Shown: positions 1 to 9,749, numbered from the stretch's first letter. The stretch is 64,000 nt of DNA from Prevotella veroralis DSM 19559 = JCM 6290 (GCF_000377625.1 NZ_KB898328.1:124001-188000); one strand, 5' to 3'. Numbers and translations are program-made. Notes: generated by a model not told the origin, from the letters alone.

Positions 1-938
1 TTGAGGTGATTTGTGTGGATGATGCATCGACTGATTCTTCCTTAAAAATACTGCGACAATATGCCATGAAAGACCCACGTGTGCAGGTCATAAGTCTTGA
101 TGAAAATAAAGGACAGGCTCACGCACGCAACGTTGGACTATCACGTGCAACGGGCGAGTATATCGCTTTTGTGGATAGTGATGACTGGTTGTCTTTGGAT
201 GCACTGTCTTCTGTGGTTAAAGCATTCGACGAAAAGGAGGTTGATTCGGTTCTCTTTCACCTCGTTTATACCTATCCAGACGGGCATACAAAGGATTATC
301 CTATGCCCCAATTCACCACGATGACAGGTGAAGAAGGCTTCCGAAAGAGTCTCACATGGGCTATACATGGGTGCTATGTTGTGCATCGTGAGATACACAA
401 AGCATACCCATACGACGAGTCGCAAAGGGCATATAGTGATGATAACACTACTCGAATACATTATTACAAATCGCGTCGCATAGCTCTTTGTGAGGGCATC
501 TATTATTACAGGCAACAAGTTGCTTCAGTCACGCATGCGGTGAGTGTGCGCCGTTTCGATTATCTCCTTGCCAATGAGAGTATGCGTCGTCAGCTGCTCG
601 ACTTGCATGTTTCCGATGAAATCCTTGCTCTTTACGAGACCGAACGATGGTTGAATCTCGTGGGACTCTACTTCTTTTACTATCGTCATCGCCGTTCGCT
701 CTCCCCATCCGACCGCCGTCGTGGACTGGACATCATGCATCATGTGTGGGCAACAATCAACCTTTCTCTTGTCCGCCCCAGCCTCCGTCGCAAGTTTGGC
801 TACCATCCTTTCCGCCGTTCTTGGCTCCTCTTCCGACTACAAGAAGAGCTGTATTTCTGGTTGAGAGGAATCATAAAAGGTCTCCCCAAAGCCCTTTTCT
901 TTAATTCAAAATTCAAAGTCCAAAATTCAAAATTATGA
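1..938 (+). CDS. Glycosyltransferase family 2 (5' end outside window)
   Basis: This is the C-terminal part of a GT-A fold family 2 glycosyltransferase, which transfers a sugar from a nucleotide-sugar to a glycan or lipid acceptor. The frame is already open at base 3 (Glu before VICVDDAST), so the true start lies upstream. Visible motifs are the N-terminal nucleotide-binding VDDAST, then GQAHARNVGL and the DxD-like VDSDDW about 50 residues in. The C-terminal third is rich in Arg, Tyr and Trp. The donor and acceptor cannot be told from sequence; capsule or LPS glycan synthesis is a guess. The last ~11 codons (NSKFKVQNSKL) are encoded by an R5 AT-rich repeat that also occurs in other gaps, so the natural C-terminus may have been shorter before the repeat arrived. 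The next gene is convergent. Confidence 0.85.
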   Translation, partial: EVICVDDASTDSSLKILRQYAMKDPRVQVISLDENKGQAHARNVGLSRATGEYIAFVDSDDWLSLDALSSVVKAFDEKEVDSVLFHLVYTYPDGHTKDYPMPQFTTMTGEEGFRKSLTWAIHGCYVVHREIHKAYPYDESQRAYSDDNTTRIHYYKSRRIALCEGIYYYRQQVASVTHAVSVRRFDYLLANESMRRQLLDLHVSDEILALYETERWLNLVGLYFFYYRHRRSLSPSDRRRGLDIMHHVWATINLSLVRPSLRRKFGYHPFRRSWLLFRLQEELYFWLRGIIKGLPKALFFNSKFKVQNSKL

Positions 939-1570
939 TTAGTTCTGTTGTTGAAAAGCATCAATAAGTTCTTTGCTGGGGCATTTTTAACACGGAATAC
1001 ACGGATGGCACGAAGCCTGAAGGCAACACAGAGTTCCTAAAGGAACATGGGAATGAAACCCCTCCCAGCCTCCCCCAAGGGGAGGAGTGCCTAACGGGAG
1101 CGAGTTAGGGGAGACTCTTGTTTAATTCAAAATTCAAAGTTCAAAATTCAAATTAAAGCCTCCCCAAGCCCCTCCGAAGGAGGGGATGTCCTCCCCAAAG
1201 GTCTTGCTTAACTTCTAAAGTGTGGTTGGTATGAGTTGACGAGTGGACTGGTTGACAAGTAAACGAGTTGTTTGTTCTGTTGGAAAAGCAGCCTCACCCC
1301 CGTCCCCTCTCCGAATGGAGAGGGGCGTAAACGGAGTTGTTTGCATACGAAGTGGTGTATAGTCGGAGTGTAGCGAGGCTATGCCTCGTTAGCTGGAACA
1401 GCAGAACTAAAAACAAAGGGAACGCCCTTCTCAATTTGAAGAGGGCGTTTCCTTGCAATGAAAAGGGCGTTTCTTCGATGTGAAGAAACGCCCTCTTTGT
1501 TTGTAAATAATACTATCTACTCCCCTCTCCATTCGGAGAGGGGGCGGGGGTGAGGCTTCTCCTCTTCTGT
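939..1570. repeat. Intergenic repeat mosaic (R3, R8, R5, R7, R6, R4, R1)
   Basis: No gene is seen in this gap between two convergent genes. In order it holds an R3 element (about 940-1055), R8 (about 1058-1115), R5 (about 1120-1155), the R7 block with its hairpin and conserved tail (about 1155-1230), an R6 tract (about 1228-1280), R4 (about 1290-1325), an R1 array (1419-1506) and an inverted R4 (about 1520-1557) that ends close to the stop codon of the minus-strand gene. All of these families recur in other gaps of the window. Confidence 0.8.
1419..1506. repeat. R1 array, four 22-bp units
   Basis: Four units start at 1419, 1441, 1463 and 1485, spaced exactly 22 bp. Each has an 11-bp core, GAGGGCGTTTC or its complement, between GAA and TTC, plus about five variable bases. 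Units 3 and 4 face each other and form a 14-bp perfect stem with a 5-base loop. The array lies between convergent genes, so a terminator or 3'-end role is possible. Confidence 0.85.
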
Positions 1571-3073
1571 CTAACAGCCTCGGAAGCCGGCGATCTGGTC
1601 GTACTGCTGTTCCTCCATTCGGCGGTTGATCTGTCGGAGCCAGTGGCGGTGTGTGAGGATAAAGGGTAATCCGATGAGGGAAAGAAGGAGGTTGGAGAGA
1701 TGCTCGAGATTGAGGTTTCTTCCTAAGATGATGATAGGCACGGGCAGACCGAGCACTATGAATGGCATGAGGTATTGCATGTAAGGAATCTTCGTGTTCG
1801 AACGGCTGGCAGAGTGCGAGGCATTCATTGGGAATGACACCTTATTATATATAGCCATTTGAAAGAGTATCCTATAAGTGAATCCAGCGGTATAAAGGAG
1901 GAAAGCAAGGACTGTCCATGCACTCACACTACCCACAATCACTGCCGGAACAGAGCACAGAACGGGGATGAGGAGGAGCGCAGAATAGAAATAATACTTG
2001 GCTAATAAGAGTTGATATAGGCTGTTTGGCAGCATGACGAGGCACTCGAAATAGTTGCCATCATAGCACATCAAGGGGGTAAGAAAGGCTATGCCGTAGG
2101 TAGAGAAACAATAGAGGAGGATAGAATCGGACGTTGCGGAACTCGCATCCGAGCTGTAGGACGTCAAGAACAAATAGAAGATTATAAAGCAGGTGTTGCC
2201 GATGAAGGCTCGACGCATACGTTTGTTACGCTGGATGAAACGCACTTCCAATTTCAAGTATTCGCTTAACTCTTCGAAATGTTCCAAGAAGTTGAGCGAT
2301 AGAACACGGCGTTTTGTCTTCTTCTGAGCCGTTATTGTATATGCTTCATAATAGATATGACGCAGGACAACACGCCTGTTTAGGGCAAAGAGAAAGGTGA
2401 GTAAGAGGAGAGTTAGTAGATAAAAAGCGATGTTCCCCCGCATTACTAATTGTGCAAAGAGGGCTGCCCATTCGAAGAGGGCATCGATGGATGGGACGAA
2501 GAAGAAGGGAATAAAGAGGAGAGGATAAACCACTATGGGCAGGAGCCAATAGGCGATATGGCGCGAAATGAGCGTTTGCGAGAGTTGATAAAACTGTCCG
2601 TTGATGAGACTAAGTACGTAGAAACCAATGATATACCCTACTATCTCCATCGTTCCGAAAGCGGGTGTCAACGTGTGGAGACCAAAGGGAACGGCGATAA
2701 GGAGTAAGAATAGGTTGCTTGGTTGTGCTATTTGACGAAAGATGAGATAGTCGGCACAAGCATAACGAGGTAGGGGTAAGAGGAGATAAGGGCGTAATCG
2801 GAGAAACTCCTGACGTGTGGTAGCACATCGAAAGAGGTAATCAATGATGAGAAAAAGAGGTAGGAGAACGAAGATAAGACGGTAGCCACCATAACCATCC
2901 TGCGTTGCCATGGTCGCAAGTTGCCATCCGCCCCACGCAATATAACCATAGGCAAAGAACCTCACCACATAGTAGATATACCTTGCTATGCGGTTGGCTC
3001 TCCTTTGTTTAATGCGTTTTACAGCGAGAGAGAAGTGTTGGTGAATGGTTAGAAGGGTCTCCCAATAAGTCAT
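1571..3073 (-). CDS. Polytopic membrane protein, DUF5687/ABC-2 permease-like
   Basis: A 500-residue integral inner-membrane protein with roughly ten or more hydrophobic segments spread over its length. A conserved-looking cytoplasmic stretch around residues 250-290 (EHFEELSEYLKLEVRFIQRNK) resembles the region seen in ABC-2 type permease proteins of Bacteroidota (DUF5687-like), where it precedes the second membrane half. It has no Walker motifs, so it would need a separate ATPase, and none is adjacent. The assignment rests on overall architecture and is tentative. It probably heads the group followed, on the same strand but upstream, by the LolA-like gene 59 bp away. The ATG at 3073 is the first in frame and gives a normal N-terminus. 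The stop codon is followed almost at once by an inverted R4 repeat. Confidence 0.55.
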   Translation of the reverse strand: MTYWETLLTIHQHFSLAVKRIKQRRANRIARYIYYVVRFFAYGYIAWGGWQLATMATQDGYGGYRLIFVLLPLFLIIDYLFRCATTRQEFLRLRPYLLLPLPRYACADYLIFRQIAQPSNLFLLLIAVPFGLHTLTPAFGTMEIVGYIIGFYVLSLINGQFYQLSQTLISRHIAYWLLPIVVYPLLFIPFFFVPSIDALFEWAALFAQLVMRGNIAFYLLTLLLLTFLFALNRRVVLRHIYYEAYTITAQKKTKRRVLSLNFLEHFEELSEYLKLEVRFIQRNKRMRRAFIGNTCFIIFYLFLTSYSSDASSATSDSILLYCFSTYGIAFLTPLMCYDGNYFECLVMLPNSLYQLLLAKYYFYSALLLIPVLCSVPAVIVGSVSAWTVLAFLLYTAGFTYRILFQMAIYNKVSFPMNASHSASRSNTKIPYMQYLMPFIVLGLPVPIIILGRNLNLEHLSNLLLSLIGLPFILTHRHWLRQINRRMEEQQYDQIAGFRGC

Positions 3074-3132
3074 CTTCGGCTCTTCCTGTATTCTTGTTTA
3101 TCGATGAATAAGACTTGAAGAGAGATGATATA

Positions 3133-3744
3133 CTACCTTAAATCGACAACTTCTGCACTCGGGCAGTGCTTCTTATTGAAGTTAAAAATGCCATCCGACA
3201 GACTCTTGCGTTGGATAGAACTAACCTTAATAGTAGTCCATTTCCCTCCTTGCTTCATCTTTATTCCCTGCAACTGATAGCCCTTGCTAACGGTTACAAA
3301 AGCCTCTGACACACTGCGTTTAGCGTTAGTAGACTTCATGTGAACGACGTATGAGCCACCTTGAGACGTCATTGAGAGGTTGTAACCTTGGCGGTACATG
3401 GTCATCAAAGCGTATGGGTTCATGGCTACTCGTTGACTCTCTGTAGGGTTAGAAACGTTTACCTCGTTCGTAGACTTCATGTAAGTCCATTGCGTCTTGC
3501 CGTTAAACCAAATCGTAGCTTGCGGCGTTGTGGCAACAAACTTAGCCCCTTTGACAGAGATAGAACCGCTGGTGCGACCCGTGCTGGGGCTTGACAGTGT
3601 GAAACGAGCCGTGATTCCGCTCTGGTTAGAGACGATCGCAGTTGCCTTATCGAGGCATTCCTTAGCCTTTGCCGCACTCTGTGCAAAGGTGCTGTTAGCC
3701 ATCAGGATGGCTACAAATAATAGTAGATACTTAATTTGTTTCAT
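3133..3744 (-). CDS. LolA-like periplasmic lipoprotein chaperone
   Basis: A 203-residue exported protein with a clear signal peptide (MKQIKYLLLFVAILMANSTFAQ, cleavage after FAQ). The mature part resembles LolA-like proteins of Bacteroidota: an early helix (KECLDKATAIVSNQ), then beta-rich segments including SGSISVKGAKFVATTPQATIWFNGKTQWTY, a motif typical of the unclosed beta-barrel of LolA/DUF2092-type proteins, and a late strand IKVSSIQRK. Known LolA carries lipoproteins across the periplasm to the outer membrane. That role here is inferred from fold-like similarity. It lies 58 bp downstream of ftsK on the same strand, a pairing often seen for ftsK and lolA in bacteria, which supports the call. 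Confidence 0.75.
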   Translation of the reverse strand: MKQIKYLLLFVAILMANSTFAQSAAKAKECLDKATAIVSNQSGITARFTLSSPSTGRTSGSISVKGAKFVATTPQATIWFNGKTQWTYMKSTNEVNVSNPTESQRVAMNPYALMTMYRQGYNLSMTSQGGSYVVHMKSTNAKRSVSEAFVTVSKGYQLQGIKMKQGGKWTTIKVSSIQRKSLSDGIFNFNKKHCPSAEVVDLR

Positions 3745-3802
3745 TGTCGTATTGTTTTAATCGACGTGTTTCTTTCTTCTTAAAGTTGTTTTTCAGTGAC
3801 TG

Positions 3803-6271
3803 TTACCCACGTAGTGTTGCCATGAGATTATCGAGGCTTACCTCGTCACTGATCAGTACCTCACGTGGTTTAGAGCCTTTCGCAGCCCCCACGATACCGG
3901 CTTTCTCCATCTGATCCATCAGTCTTCCGGCACGGTTGTAACCGATAGAGAAGCGACGTTGAATCATACTCGTTGATCCTTGTTGATTGACAACAATGGC
4001 GCGAGCAGCCTCTTCGAAGAGCGGATCGAGGCTGTGGGTATCGAGCGAACCACCGCCAGCTGCCTCGTCATCAGACAATGGCTCTGGTATTTCCAATGGT
4101 GCCACAGGTCCCAGCTGATTAGCGATAAACTTCGAGATACTCTCTACTTCAGGTGTATCTACAAATGCGCACTGCACACGAACAGGGTCGGCTCCGTTGA
4201 GATAAAGCATATCTCCACGTCCAACAAGCTGTTGTGCACCCGGTCGATCGAGGATAATTCGAGAGTCCATCATCGCTCCTACGCGGAAAGCAATGCGTCC
4301 CGGGAAGTTCGCCTTGATGTTACCTGTGATGATAGAGGTCGTTGGTCGCTGTGTAGCAATAATCATGTGGATACCAACGGCACGTGCTAATTGGGCGATA
4401 CGAGTGATTGGCATCTCCACTTCCTTACCTGCCGTGAGGATCAAGTCACCGAACTCATCAATGATAACAACGATGTATGGCATGTATTCATGCCCTTCCT
4501 CGGGATTGAGGTGATGGTTCAGATACTTCTGATTATATTCCTTTATGTTACGAACACGAGCTGCCTTGAGTTTATCGTAACGCTCATCCATGAGCACACA
4601 AAGCCCTTTCAGCGTCTTAACAACCTTCTGTACGTCAGTGATAATAGGCTCTTCTTCGTTCTCCTCAACGGCTGCCATGAATGGTTTAGCTATTGGGGAG
4701 TACACGCTGAACTCAACTTTTTTAGGGTCAACAAGCACTATCTTCAATTCATTCGGGTGTTTCTTGTATAAGAGCGAAGTGATGATAGCATTCAAACCAA
4801 CGGACTTTCCTTGTCCAGTAGCGCCCGCTACGAGTAGATGAGGTATCTTCGCGAGGTCGACCATGTACACATCATTGGTGATCGTCTTGCCTAATGCAAT
4901 TGGTAACTCCATCTTCGACTCTTGGAACTTCTTAGAGTTTAGGATGGAGAACATCGATACTATGTTAGGTTTCGCATTAGGAACTTCAATGCCAATGGTG
5001 CCCTTTCCCGGCATAGGAGCTATGATTCTTATACCGATGGCAGCAAGACTTAGGGCGATATCGTCCTCTAAGTTCTTTATTTTAGATATGCGTATGCCCT
5101 GCGCGGGAGTAATTTCATAGAGCGTGATAGTGGGTCCTACCGTTGCACGTATGCTTCGGATCTGTACGCCGAAGTCGCTTAGAACCTTTATAATGCGGTC
5201 TTTGTTCGCTTCTAACTCATCATGGCTCACATAGTTAGTCTTGTTATCTGAGTCGTACTGCTTCAACAGGTCGAGTGTAGGGAACTTCCAATTCGTGAAG
5301 GGCTCACGTGGGTTTATAGGCGTTAAGAGTAATTCTTCATTGGCAACAGTGTTCCCTTTTGCCTCCTCGGTCTTATGTGTGTCTTCCACATCAAAGCCCG
5401 GTTTGTCATCCTGCTTATCGGTCTTCTTCTTTGCAGAAGGGGCTTTTATGTCAGGGAACGAATCGGGGAGTCGCTCCACACCAGAGGCTGTGGTTGATAA
5501 GTCGATAGGCTCTGCAAGAGTTGGATCGATCGTTTCCTCCTCATCATCCAACGCCTCATTCGGCATGACCTCATCATCTTCTTGCTCATTGTCAGTACCT
5601 CCGTGGAAATGATCATGCACCACCGTGAACTTCACCTTATTACGTATGTAGCCCACAGGATTCAGTAGTTTGCGTACGATGGTGATAGTTTCTGCGGTCA
5701 AATAGGTAAGGTATGCGATCATAACTATCACTAATAACGACACCAAACCGGGTGCTCCTATAAGGTTCTCCATATATTGCACGCAGAATGCGCCATGGTC
5801 TCCTCCAGGGTTAAAGACCTGATCTCCCATCAAAGGAGTTAGGAACTTGGCAAACGTAACAGACCCCCATACCATCATAAGAGCCATTCCGAGAAACCAT
5901 TTCAACAAACTTATCTTCTTGTAAGCACCCATCATTCGAACGCCACAAAGTGCTATGAAGGCGGGAATAAGGAATGCCGGAATACCGAAACAACGTGAGA
6001 TAAGACCGTAAGAAAGCAATGCTCCGATAGAACCGCAGTAGTTCTGGAACTCACGAGCACTATTCTGAACCTCTCCGGGACGCATATCTACAACCAAACT
6101 CTGGTCTGCCTGTCCCGTAGAAAAGTAACTGAAGAAAGCAATGCAGATGAATATAGCAACGCACAAAAGTATGAGTCCGACCACAAACCCCGTCTTGTCA
6201 TTAATGATATTATCGAGTCCCAGTGCCTCAGTGAACGTCTTGCTCTTGCGTTCGGATTTCTTCTTTGCCAT
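3803..6271 (-). CDS. ftsK: DNA translocase FtsK/SpoIIIE
   Basis: An 822-residue chromosome-segregation motor at the division septum. The N-terminal ~200 residues hold about four membrane segments, followed by an acidic, Ser/Lys-rich linker (about 230-310) shorter than in E. coli. The motor region has Walker A GATGQGKS near residue 485 and Walker B VVIIDEFGDL near 605, then IATQRPTTSIITGNIKANFP typical of FtsK. The C-terminal gamma domain (FEEAARAIVVNQQGSTSMIQRRFSIGYNRAGR) is the winged-helix part that reads oriented DNA motifs and touches XerD. Length and order match Bacteroidota FtsK. It is divergent from the exonuclease gene, with a -7 box for each in the shared spacer. The LolA-like gene follows 58 bp downstream. 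Confidence 0.97.
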   Translation of the reverse strand: MAKKKSERKSKTFTEALGLDNIINDKTGFVVGLILLCVAIFICIAFFSYFSTGQADQSLVVDMRPGEVQNSAREFQNYCGSIGALLSYGLISRCFGIPAFLIPAFIALCGVRMMGAYKKISLLKWFLGMALMMVWGSVTFAKFLTPLMGDQVFNPGGDHGAFCVQYMENLIGAPGLVSLLVIVMIAYLTYLTAETITIVRKLLNPVGYIRNKVKFTVVHDHFHGGTDNEQEDDEVMPNEALDDEEETIDPTLAEPIDLSTTASGVERLPDSFPDIKAPSAKKKTDKQDDKPGFDVEDTHKTEEAKGNTVANEELLLTPINPREPFTNWKFPTLDLLKQYDSDNKTNYVSHDELEANKDRIIKVLSDFGVQIRSIRATVGPTITLYEITPAQGIRISKIKNLEDDIALSLAAIGIRIIAPMPGKGTIGIEVPNAKPNIVSMFSILNSKKFQESKMELPIALGKTITNDVYMVDLAKIPHLLVAGATGQGKSVGLNAIITSLLYKKHPNELKIVLVDPKKVEFSVYSPIAKPFMAAVEENEEEPIITDVQKVVKTLKGLCVLMDERYDKLKAARVRNIKEYNQKYLNHHLNPEEGHEYMPYIVVIIDEFGDLILTAGKEVEMPITRIAQLARAVGIHMIIATQRPTTSIITGNIKANFPGRIAFRVGAMMDSRIILDRPGAQQLVGRGDMLYLNGADPVRVQCAFVDTPEVESISKFIANQLGPVAPLEIPEPLSDDEAAGGGSLDTHSLDPLFEEAARAIVVNQQGSTSMIQRRFSIGYNRAGRLMDQMEKAGIVGAAKGSKPREVLISDEVSLDNLMATLRG

Positions 6272-6296
6272 TTATCTTATCAATGTTTTATCCTTG

Positions 6297-6304
6297 CAAA
6301 AGTA
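6297..6304 (-). promoter_or_regulatory. -7 promoter box of ftsK
   Basis: On the minus strand this reads TACTTTTG, matching the Bacteroidota -7 consensus TAnnTTTG, about 25 bp upstream of the ftsK start codon. Confidence 0.6.
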
Positions 6305-6347
6305 ATAATTTCATGCCACATAAGTACAGGTTTTAATACTTTTTTTA

Positions 6348-6355
6348 TACTTTTG
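6348..6355 (+). promoter_or_regulatory. -7 promoter box of the exonuclease gene
   Basis: Reads TACTTTTG, a TAnnTTTG match, about 20 bp before the ATG at 6377. It implies a very short 5' untranslated leader. Confidence 0.6.
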
Positions 6356-6376
6356 CAAGTCAGTTGAGTATTGGAA

Positions 6377-7039
6377 ATGAATAAAGTAATATATAATAAG
6401 TTCGATAAAAGTAGGATATCTCAATTACCAAGAGTGACCTTTCCCGGTCGAATTGTTGTCATTCTCAATGAGACGGAGGCTGAGAAAGCAGTAGACTACT
6501 TGCTCTCCAGAGATATTATAGGCGTCGACACGGAAACAAGACCAGTGTTCAAAAAGGGGCACCGACGCAAGGTTGCGCTCTTACAAGCATGTGATCATGA
6601 GGTGTGTTTCCTCTTTCGTCTGAACTACATGGGGCTTCCTGATTGCATAAAGCGGTTCTTGGAAGATACCACGGTGCCCAAGGTTGGACTCTCACTAAGC
6701 GATGATATGCTCATGCTTCACCAACGCGCCAACTTCAAACCGGGCTATTTTATTGACTTACAAGACTATGTTAAGTCGTTAGGAATCGAAGACATGAGTC
6801 TTCAGAAACTATATGCTAACGTTTTCCACGAGCGTATTACCAAGCGTCAACAGCTCTCCAACTGGGAGAATGAGGTGTTGAATGATAAGCAGAAACTCTA
6901 TGCTTCCACCGATGCTTGGACTTGCATCAAACTCTATGAACGCCTGCATGAGATGAAGGAGACGGGCGATTACCAATTAGTTGTTGTACCCACTCCGGAA
7001 TCAGCAACCCCTGTTGAGGCTTCACACAAGGCTGAATAA
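6377..7039 (+). CDS. 3'-5' exonuclease domain protein (RNase D-like, DEDDy)
   Basis: About 220 residues forming a single DEDD-type 3'-5' exonuclease domain, as in RNase D and the WRN exonuclease. Motifs seen are Exo I GVDTETRP (catalytic Asp and Glu), Exo II around LSLSDDMLMLHQR with VGLSLSDD, FIDLQDYVKSLG, and Exo III YASTDAWTCIKLYERL with the Tyr and Asp of the DEDDy subclass. There is no HRDC domain, so it is shorter than E. coli RNase D. It probably trims RNA or DNA 3' ends; the substrate is unknown. I prefer the ATG at 6377 over the in-frame TTG six bases earlier. It is the first gene of a probable run with the rRNA methyltransferase and tilS. Confidence 0.88.
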   Translation: MNKVIYNKFDKSRISQLPRVTFPGRIVVILNETEAEKAVDYLLSRDIIGVDTETRPVFKKGHRRKVALLQACDHEVCFLFRLNYMGLPDCIKRFLEDTTVPKVGLSLSDDMLMLHQRANFKPGYFIDLQDYVKSLGIEDMSLQKLYANVFHERITKRQQLSNWENEVLNDKQKLYASTDAWTCIKLYERLHEMKETGDYQLVVVPTPESATPVEASHKAE

Positions 7040-7100
7040 GTCTGTGTGCAAGCCTTTTATTGATTGTAAGATGAAAGGAATTTAAAACGAAAAAACACTT

Positions 7101-8303
7101 ATGTATAAGCAAATATACTTGAAGCGAGGAAAGGAAGACAGCCTGCTTCGTTTCCATCCATGGATCTTCTCGGGTGCAATCAGTCGAATAGATGAAGGAT
7201 TGGAAGAGGGAGATATCGTCCGAGTGATGACCCATGACAACCACTTCATAGCTGTTGGTCACTTCCAAATAGGCTCTATCTCTGTACGTGTTTTATCATT
7301 CCATGATATCGAGATTGACGATGAGTTCTGGGAGAGCAGGCTCTCTGCTGCCTTGCAGGTACGCAATGCCATCGGTGTAATTCGTCAGTCGGGTGAAGGC
7401 AAGGAGGGCTATCCCAATACCACATACCGCCTCGTTCATGGTGAAGGCGACAACCTTCCCGGACTTGTAATAGACGTATATGGCACAACAGCTGTTATGC
7501 AGGCTCACTCTGTCGGGATGCACGTCTGTCGTGAAGTCATTGCTCGCGCACTGGTGAAAGTGATGGGAAATCAACTCGATAGTATCTATTACAAGAGTGA
7601 GACCACCTTACCCTTTAAAGCCGACTTAGGGCAGGAGAACGGGTTTATCTATGGTCAGACGGATAACAACATAGCGATAGAGAATGGTTTAAAGTTCCAT
7701 ATTGATTGGTTGAAAGGACAGAAGACTGGCTTCTTTATTGACCAACGGGAGAACCGCAGTTTATTGGAATACTATGCCCAAGGACGCAGTGTTCTCAATA
7801 TGTTCTGTTACACGGGTGGATTCTCAGTGTACGCTATGCGCGGTGGAGCTAAGTGTGTTCATTCTGTCGATAGTTCGGCGAAAGCCATCGAACTAACCAA
7901 CAAGAACATCGAAATAAACTTCCCCGAAGACACGAGACATGCGGCTTTCTGCGAGGATGCCTTTAAGTATCTTGATGACAACGAAGGCAAGTATGACCTC
8001 ATTATACTCGATCCCCCGGCCTTTGCCAAACACCGACAAGCATTGAAGAACGGGCTTCGTGGCTATACACGTCTTAATGTGAAAGGCTTTGAAAAGATAC
8101 GCTCTGGCGGTATTCTCTTTACGTTCAGTTGCTCGCAGGTAGTGACTAAAGACAACTTCAGACAGGCTGTTTTCACAGCTGCCGCACAAGCGGGTCGAAA
8201 GGTGCGGATACTCCATCAGCTTCATCAACCAGCCGATCACCCCATCAATATATATCATCCTGAAGGCGAATACTTGAAGGGCTTGGTGCTATATGTTGAA
8301 TAA
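7101..8303 (+). CDS. rlmI: SAM-dependent 23S rRNA (cytosine-5) methyltransferase, RlmI-like
   Basis: A 400-residue protein matching the RlmI/YccW family in length (E. coli about 396) and domain order. An N-terminal PUA RNA-binding domain (about 1-75; HPWIFSGAISRIDEGLEEGDIVRV) is followed by a small EEHEE-like domain and a Rossmann methyltransferase. Methyltransferase motifs are VLNMFCYTGGFSVYAMRGGA (SAM-binding motif I, about residue 235) and LIILDPPAFAKH (motif IV, about residue 303). The late motif FTFSCSQVV carries the Cys region expected for m5C enzymes. The family methylates a cytosine of 23S rRNA. The exact nucleotide here is inferred. Its last 11 bases overlap the start of tilS, so the two are probably translationally coupled. 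Confidence 0.85.
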   Translation: MYKQIYLKRGKEDSLLRFHPWIFSGAISRIDEGLEEGDIVRVMTHDNHFIAVGHFQIGSISVRVLSFHDIEIDDEFWESRLSAALQVRNAIGVIRQSGEGKEGYPNTTYRLVHGEGDNLPGLVIDVYGTTAVMQAHSVGMHVCREVIARALVKVMGNQLDSIYYKSETTLPFKADLGQENGFIYGQTDNNIAIENGLKFHIDWLKGQKTGFFIDQRENRSLLEYYAQGRSVLNMFCYTGGFSVYAMRGGAKCVHSVDSSAKAIELTNKNIEINFPEDTRHAAFCEDAFKYLDDNEGKYDLIILDPPAFAKHRQALKNGLRGYTRLNVKGFEKIRSGGILFTFSCSQVVTKDNFRQAVFTAAAQAGRKVRILHQLHQPADHPINIYHPEGEYLKGLVLYVE

Positions 8304-9678
8304 GATCAAGCGTTACATAGCCTCGGAACAGCTCTTAAAGCCTAAGGCTCATTGCCTTGTAGCCCTTTCGGGCGGTGCTGATAGCGTCGCCCTGCTGTTG
8401 ACAATGCGCCAGTTAGGTTATGAGACAGACGCTGTTCATTGCAATTTCCACCTCCGTGGCGATGAAAGCAATCGTGATGAGGAGTATTGCCAGAGCCTGT
8501 GTAAACAATTAAACATACCTCTTCACATTGCTCACTTTGATACTTTGATCTATGCCGAGGTGCATAAAGTGAGCATAGAGATGGCTGCACGTGAACTGCG
8601 TTATCATTACTTCTTTCAGTTGAAAGAGGCTCTTGGGGCTGATGCGATATGTGTTGGGCATCATCAAGAGGATTCCGTTGAGACTATACTCATCAATCTT
8701 GTGCGTGGAACGGGGCTTAGCGGTATGCTTGGAATCCGTCCGAAGAAGGGCGATATCGTGCGTCCTCTGCTCTGCGTGAGCCGTAAGGAGATAGAAGAAT
8801 ACCTCCATCAGCAAGCTATCTCGTATGTTACTGACAGTACAAACCTCGTTGATGACGTTGTAAGAAACAAACTCCGATTGAATATTTTACCCCAGTTAGC
8901 AGCCATCAACCCGTCTGTTAACGATGCTATTCTTACAACGGCTCGGCACTTGATGGATGTAGATAAGATTGTAGAAGAATCTTTATTGCAGGCGTTACAA
9001 TCGGCTGTCAAGCCTCTTAGGAATAGTCAGGAAATATCTTTCAAACGTCCTTTCAGACCCGAAGAGAATGTTCCTTTTGCTCTTGATTTACAGGTTGTTC
9101 GGCAATTCCCTGCGCCTTCTTATCTTCTTTTCTATGTGTTGAAACCACTCGGATTTACTACTTCTCAGATTACAGAAGTAGCCGAACTTGCAGACGAAAA
9201 GACGGGGCAACTATGGGAGTCAACGGCTTATGAGCTTACGCACAATCGGCATTCTCTGCTCGTTCTACCGCTTGAACACGATATTCCACGCCCACTCGTC
9301 ATTCCTGAAACGGGGCGTTATATCTATGATGAACATACTTCTATCCGACTAACGACGTCTTTTCGCAACCCACAAACACCCCTTTCTTTCTCGAAGGATG
9401 CGAATATCATCGACTTAGATGCAGCCTCCATCCGTTTCCCTTTGACCCTTCGTCGAACAGAGGTGGGCGATCGTTTCACCCCATTGGGTATGCAGGGAAC
9501 GCAATTAGTAAGCGACTTCTTAACCAATCGGAAGCGTAATCGCTTTGAGAAGCGCACGCAACTTGTCTTGCAAGATGCCACGGGGACAATCTTATGGGTA
9601 GTCGGTCAGCGTATCAATCACCACTTCCGCCTCACCGAATCAACCACCAAGTGTTTGCGTGTGGAGGCTCTTGTCTAA
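8293..9678 (+). CDS. tilS: tRNA(Ile)-lysidine synthetase TilS
   Basis: A 461-residue ATP-dependent enzyme that joins lysine to C34 of the CAU anticodon of tRNA-Ile2, so it reads AUA rather than AUG. The N-terminal PP-loop motif SGGADS is at residues 26-31. Next come the typical CNFHLRGDESNRDEEYCQ and GHHQEDSVETILINLVRGTG segments. The C-terminal TilS domain ends with RRTEVGDRFTPLGMQG and VSDFLTNRK, expected in the tRNA-binding end. Length is normal. The start overlaps the rRNA methyltransferase gene by 11 bp. The stop codon is followed within about 10 bases by an R4 repeat. Confidence 0.96.
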   Translation: MLNKIKRYIASEQLLKPKAHCLVALSGGADSVALLLTMRQLGYETDAVHCNFHLRGDESNRDEEYCQSLCKQLNIPLHIAHFDTLIYAEVHKVSIEMAARELRYHYFFQLKEALGADAICVGHHQEDSVETILINLVRGTGLSGMLGIRPKKGDIVRPLLCVSRKEIEEYLHQQAISYVTDSTNLVDDVVRNKLRLNILPQLAAINPSVNDAILTTARHLMDVDKIVEESLLQALQSAVKPLRNSQEISFKRPFRPEENVPFALDLQVVRQFPAPSYLLFYVLKPLGFTTSQITEVAELADEKTGQLWESTAYELTHNRHSLLVLPLEHDIPRPLVIPETGRYIYDEHTSIRLTTSFRNPQTPLSFSKDANIIDLDAASIRFPLTLRRTEVGDRFTPLGMQGTQLVSDFLTNRKRNRFEKRTQLVLQDATGTILWVVGQRINHHFRLTESTTKCLRVEALV

Positions 9679-9749
9679 TTCAAGAGAAGCCTCACCCCCG
9701 CCCCCTCTCCGAATGGAGAGGGGAGTGAACAGTACTGTTTGCAAACAAA

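Noticed and set aside
1419..1506. CRISPR-like array (regular short repeats with variable spacers)
   Set aside because: The period is 22 bp with only about 5 variable bases, units occur in both orientations, and no cas genes exist in the window.
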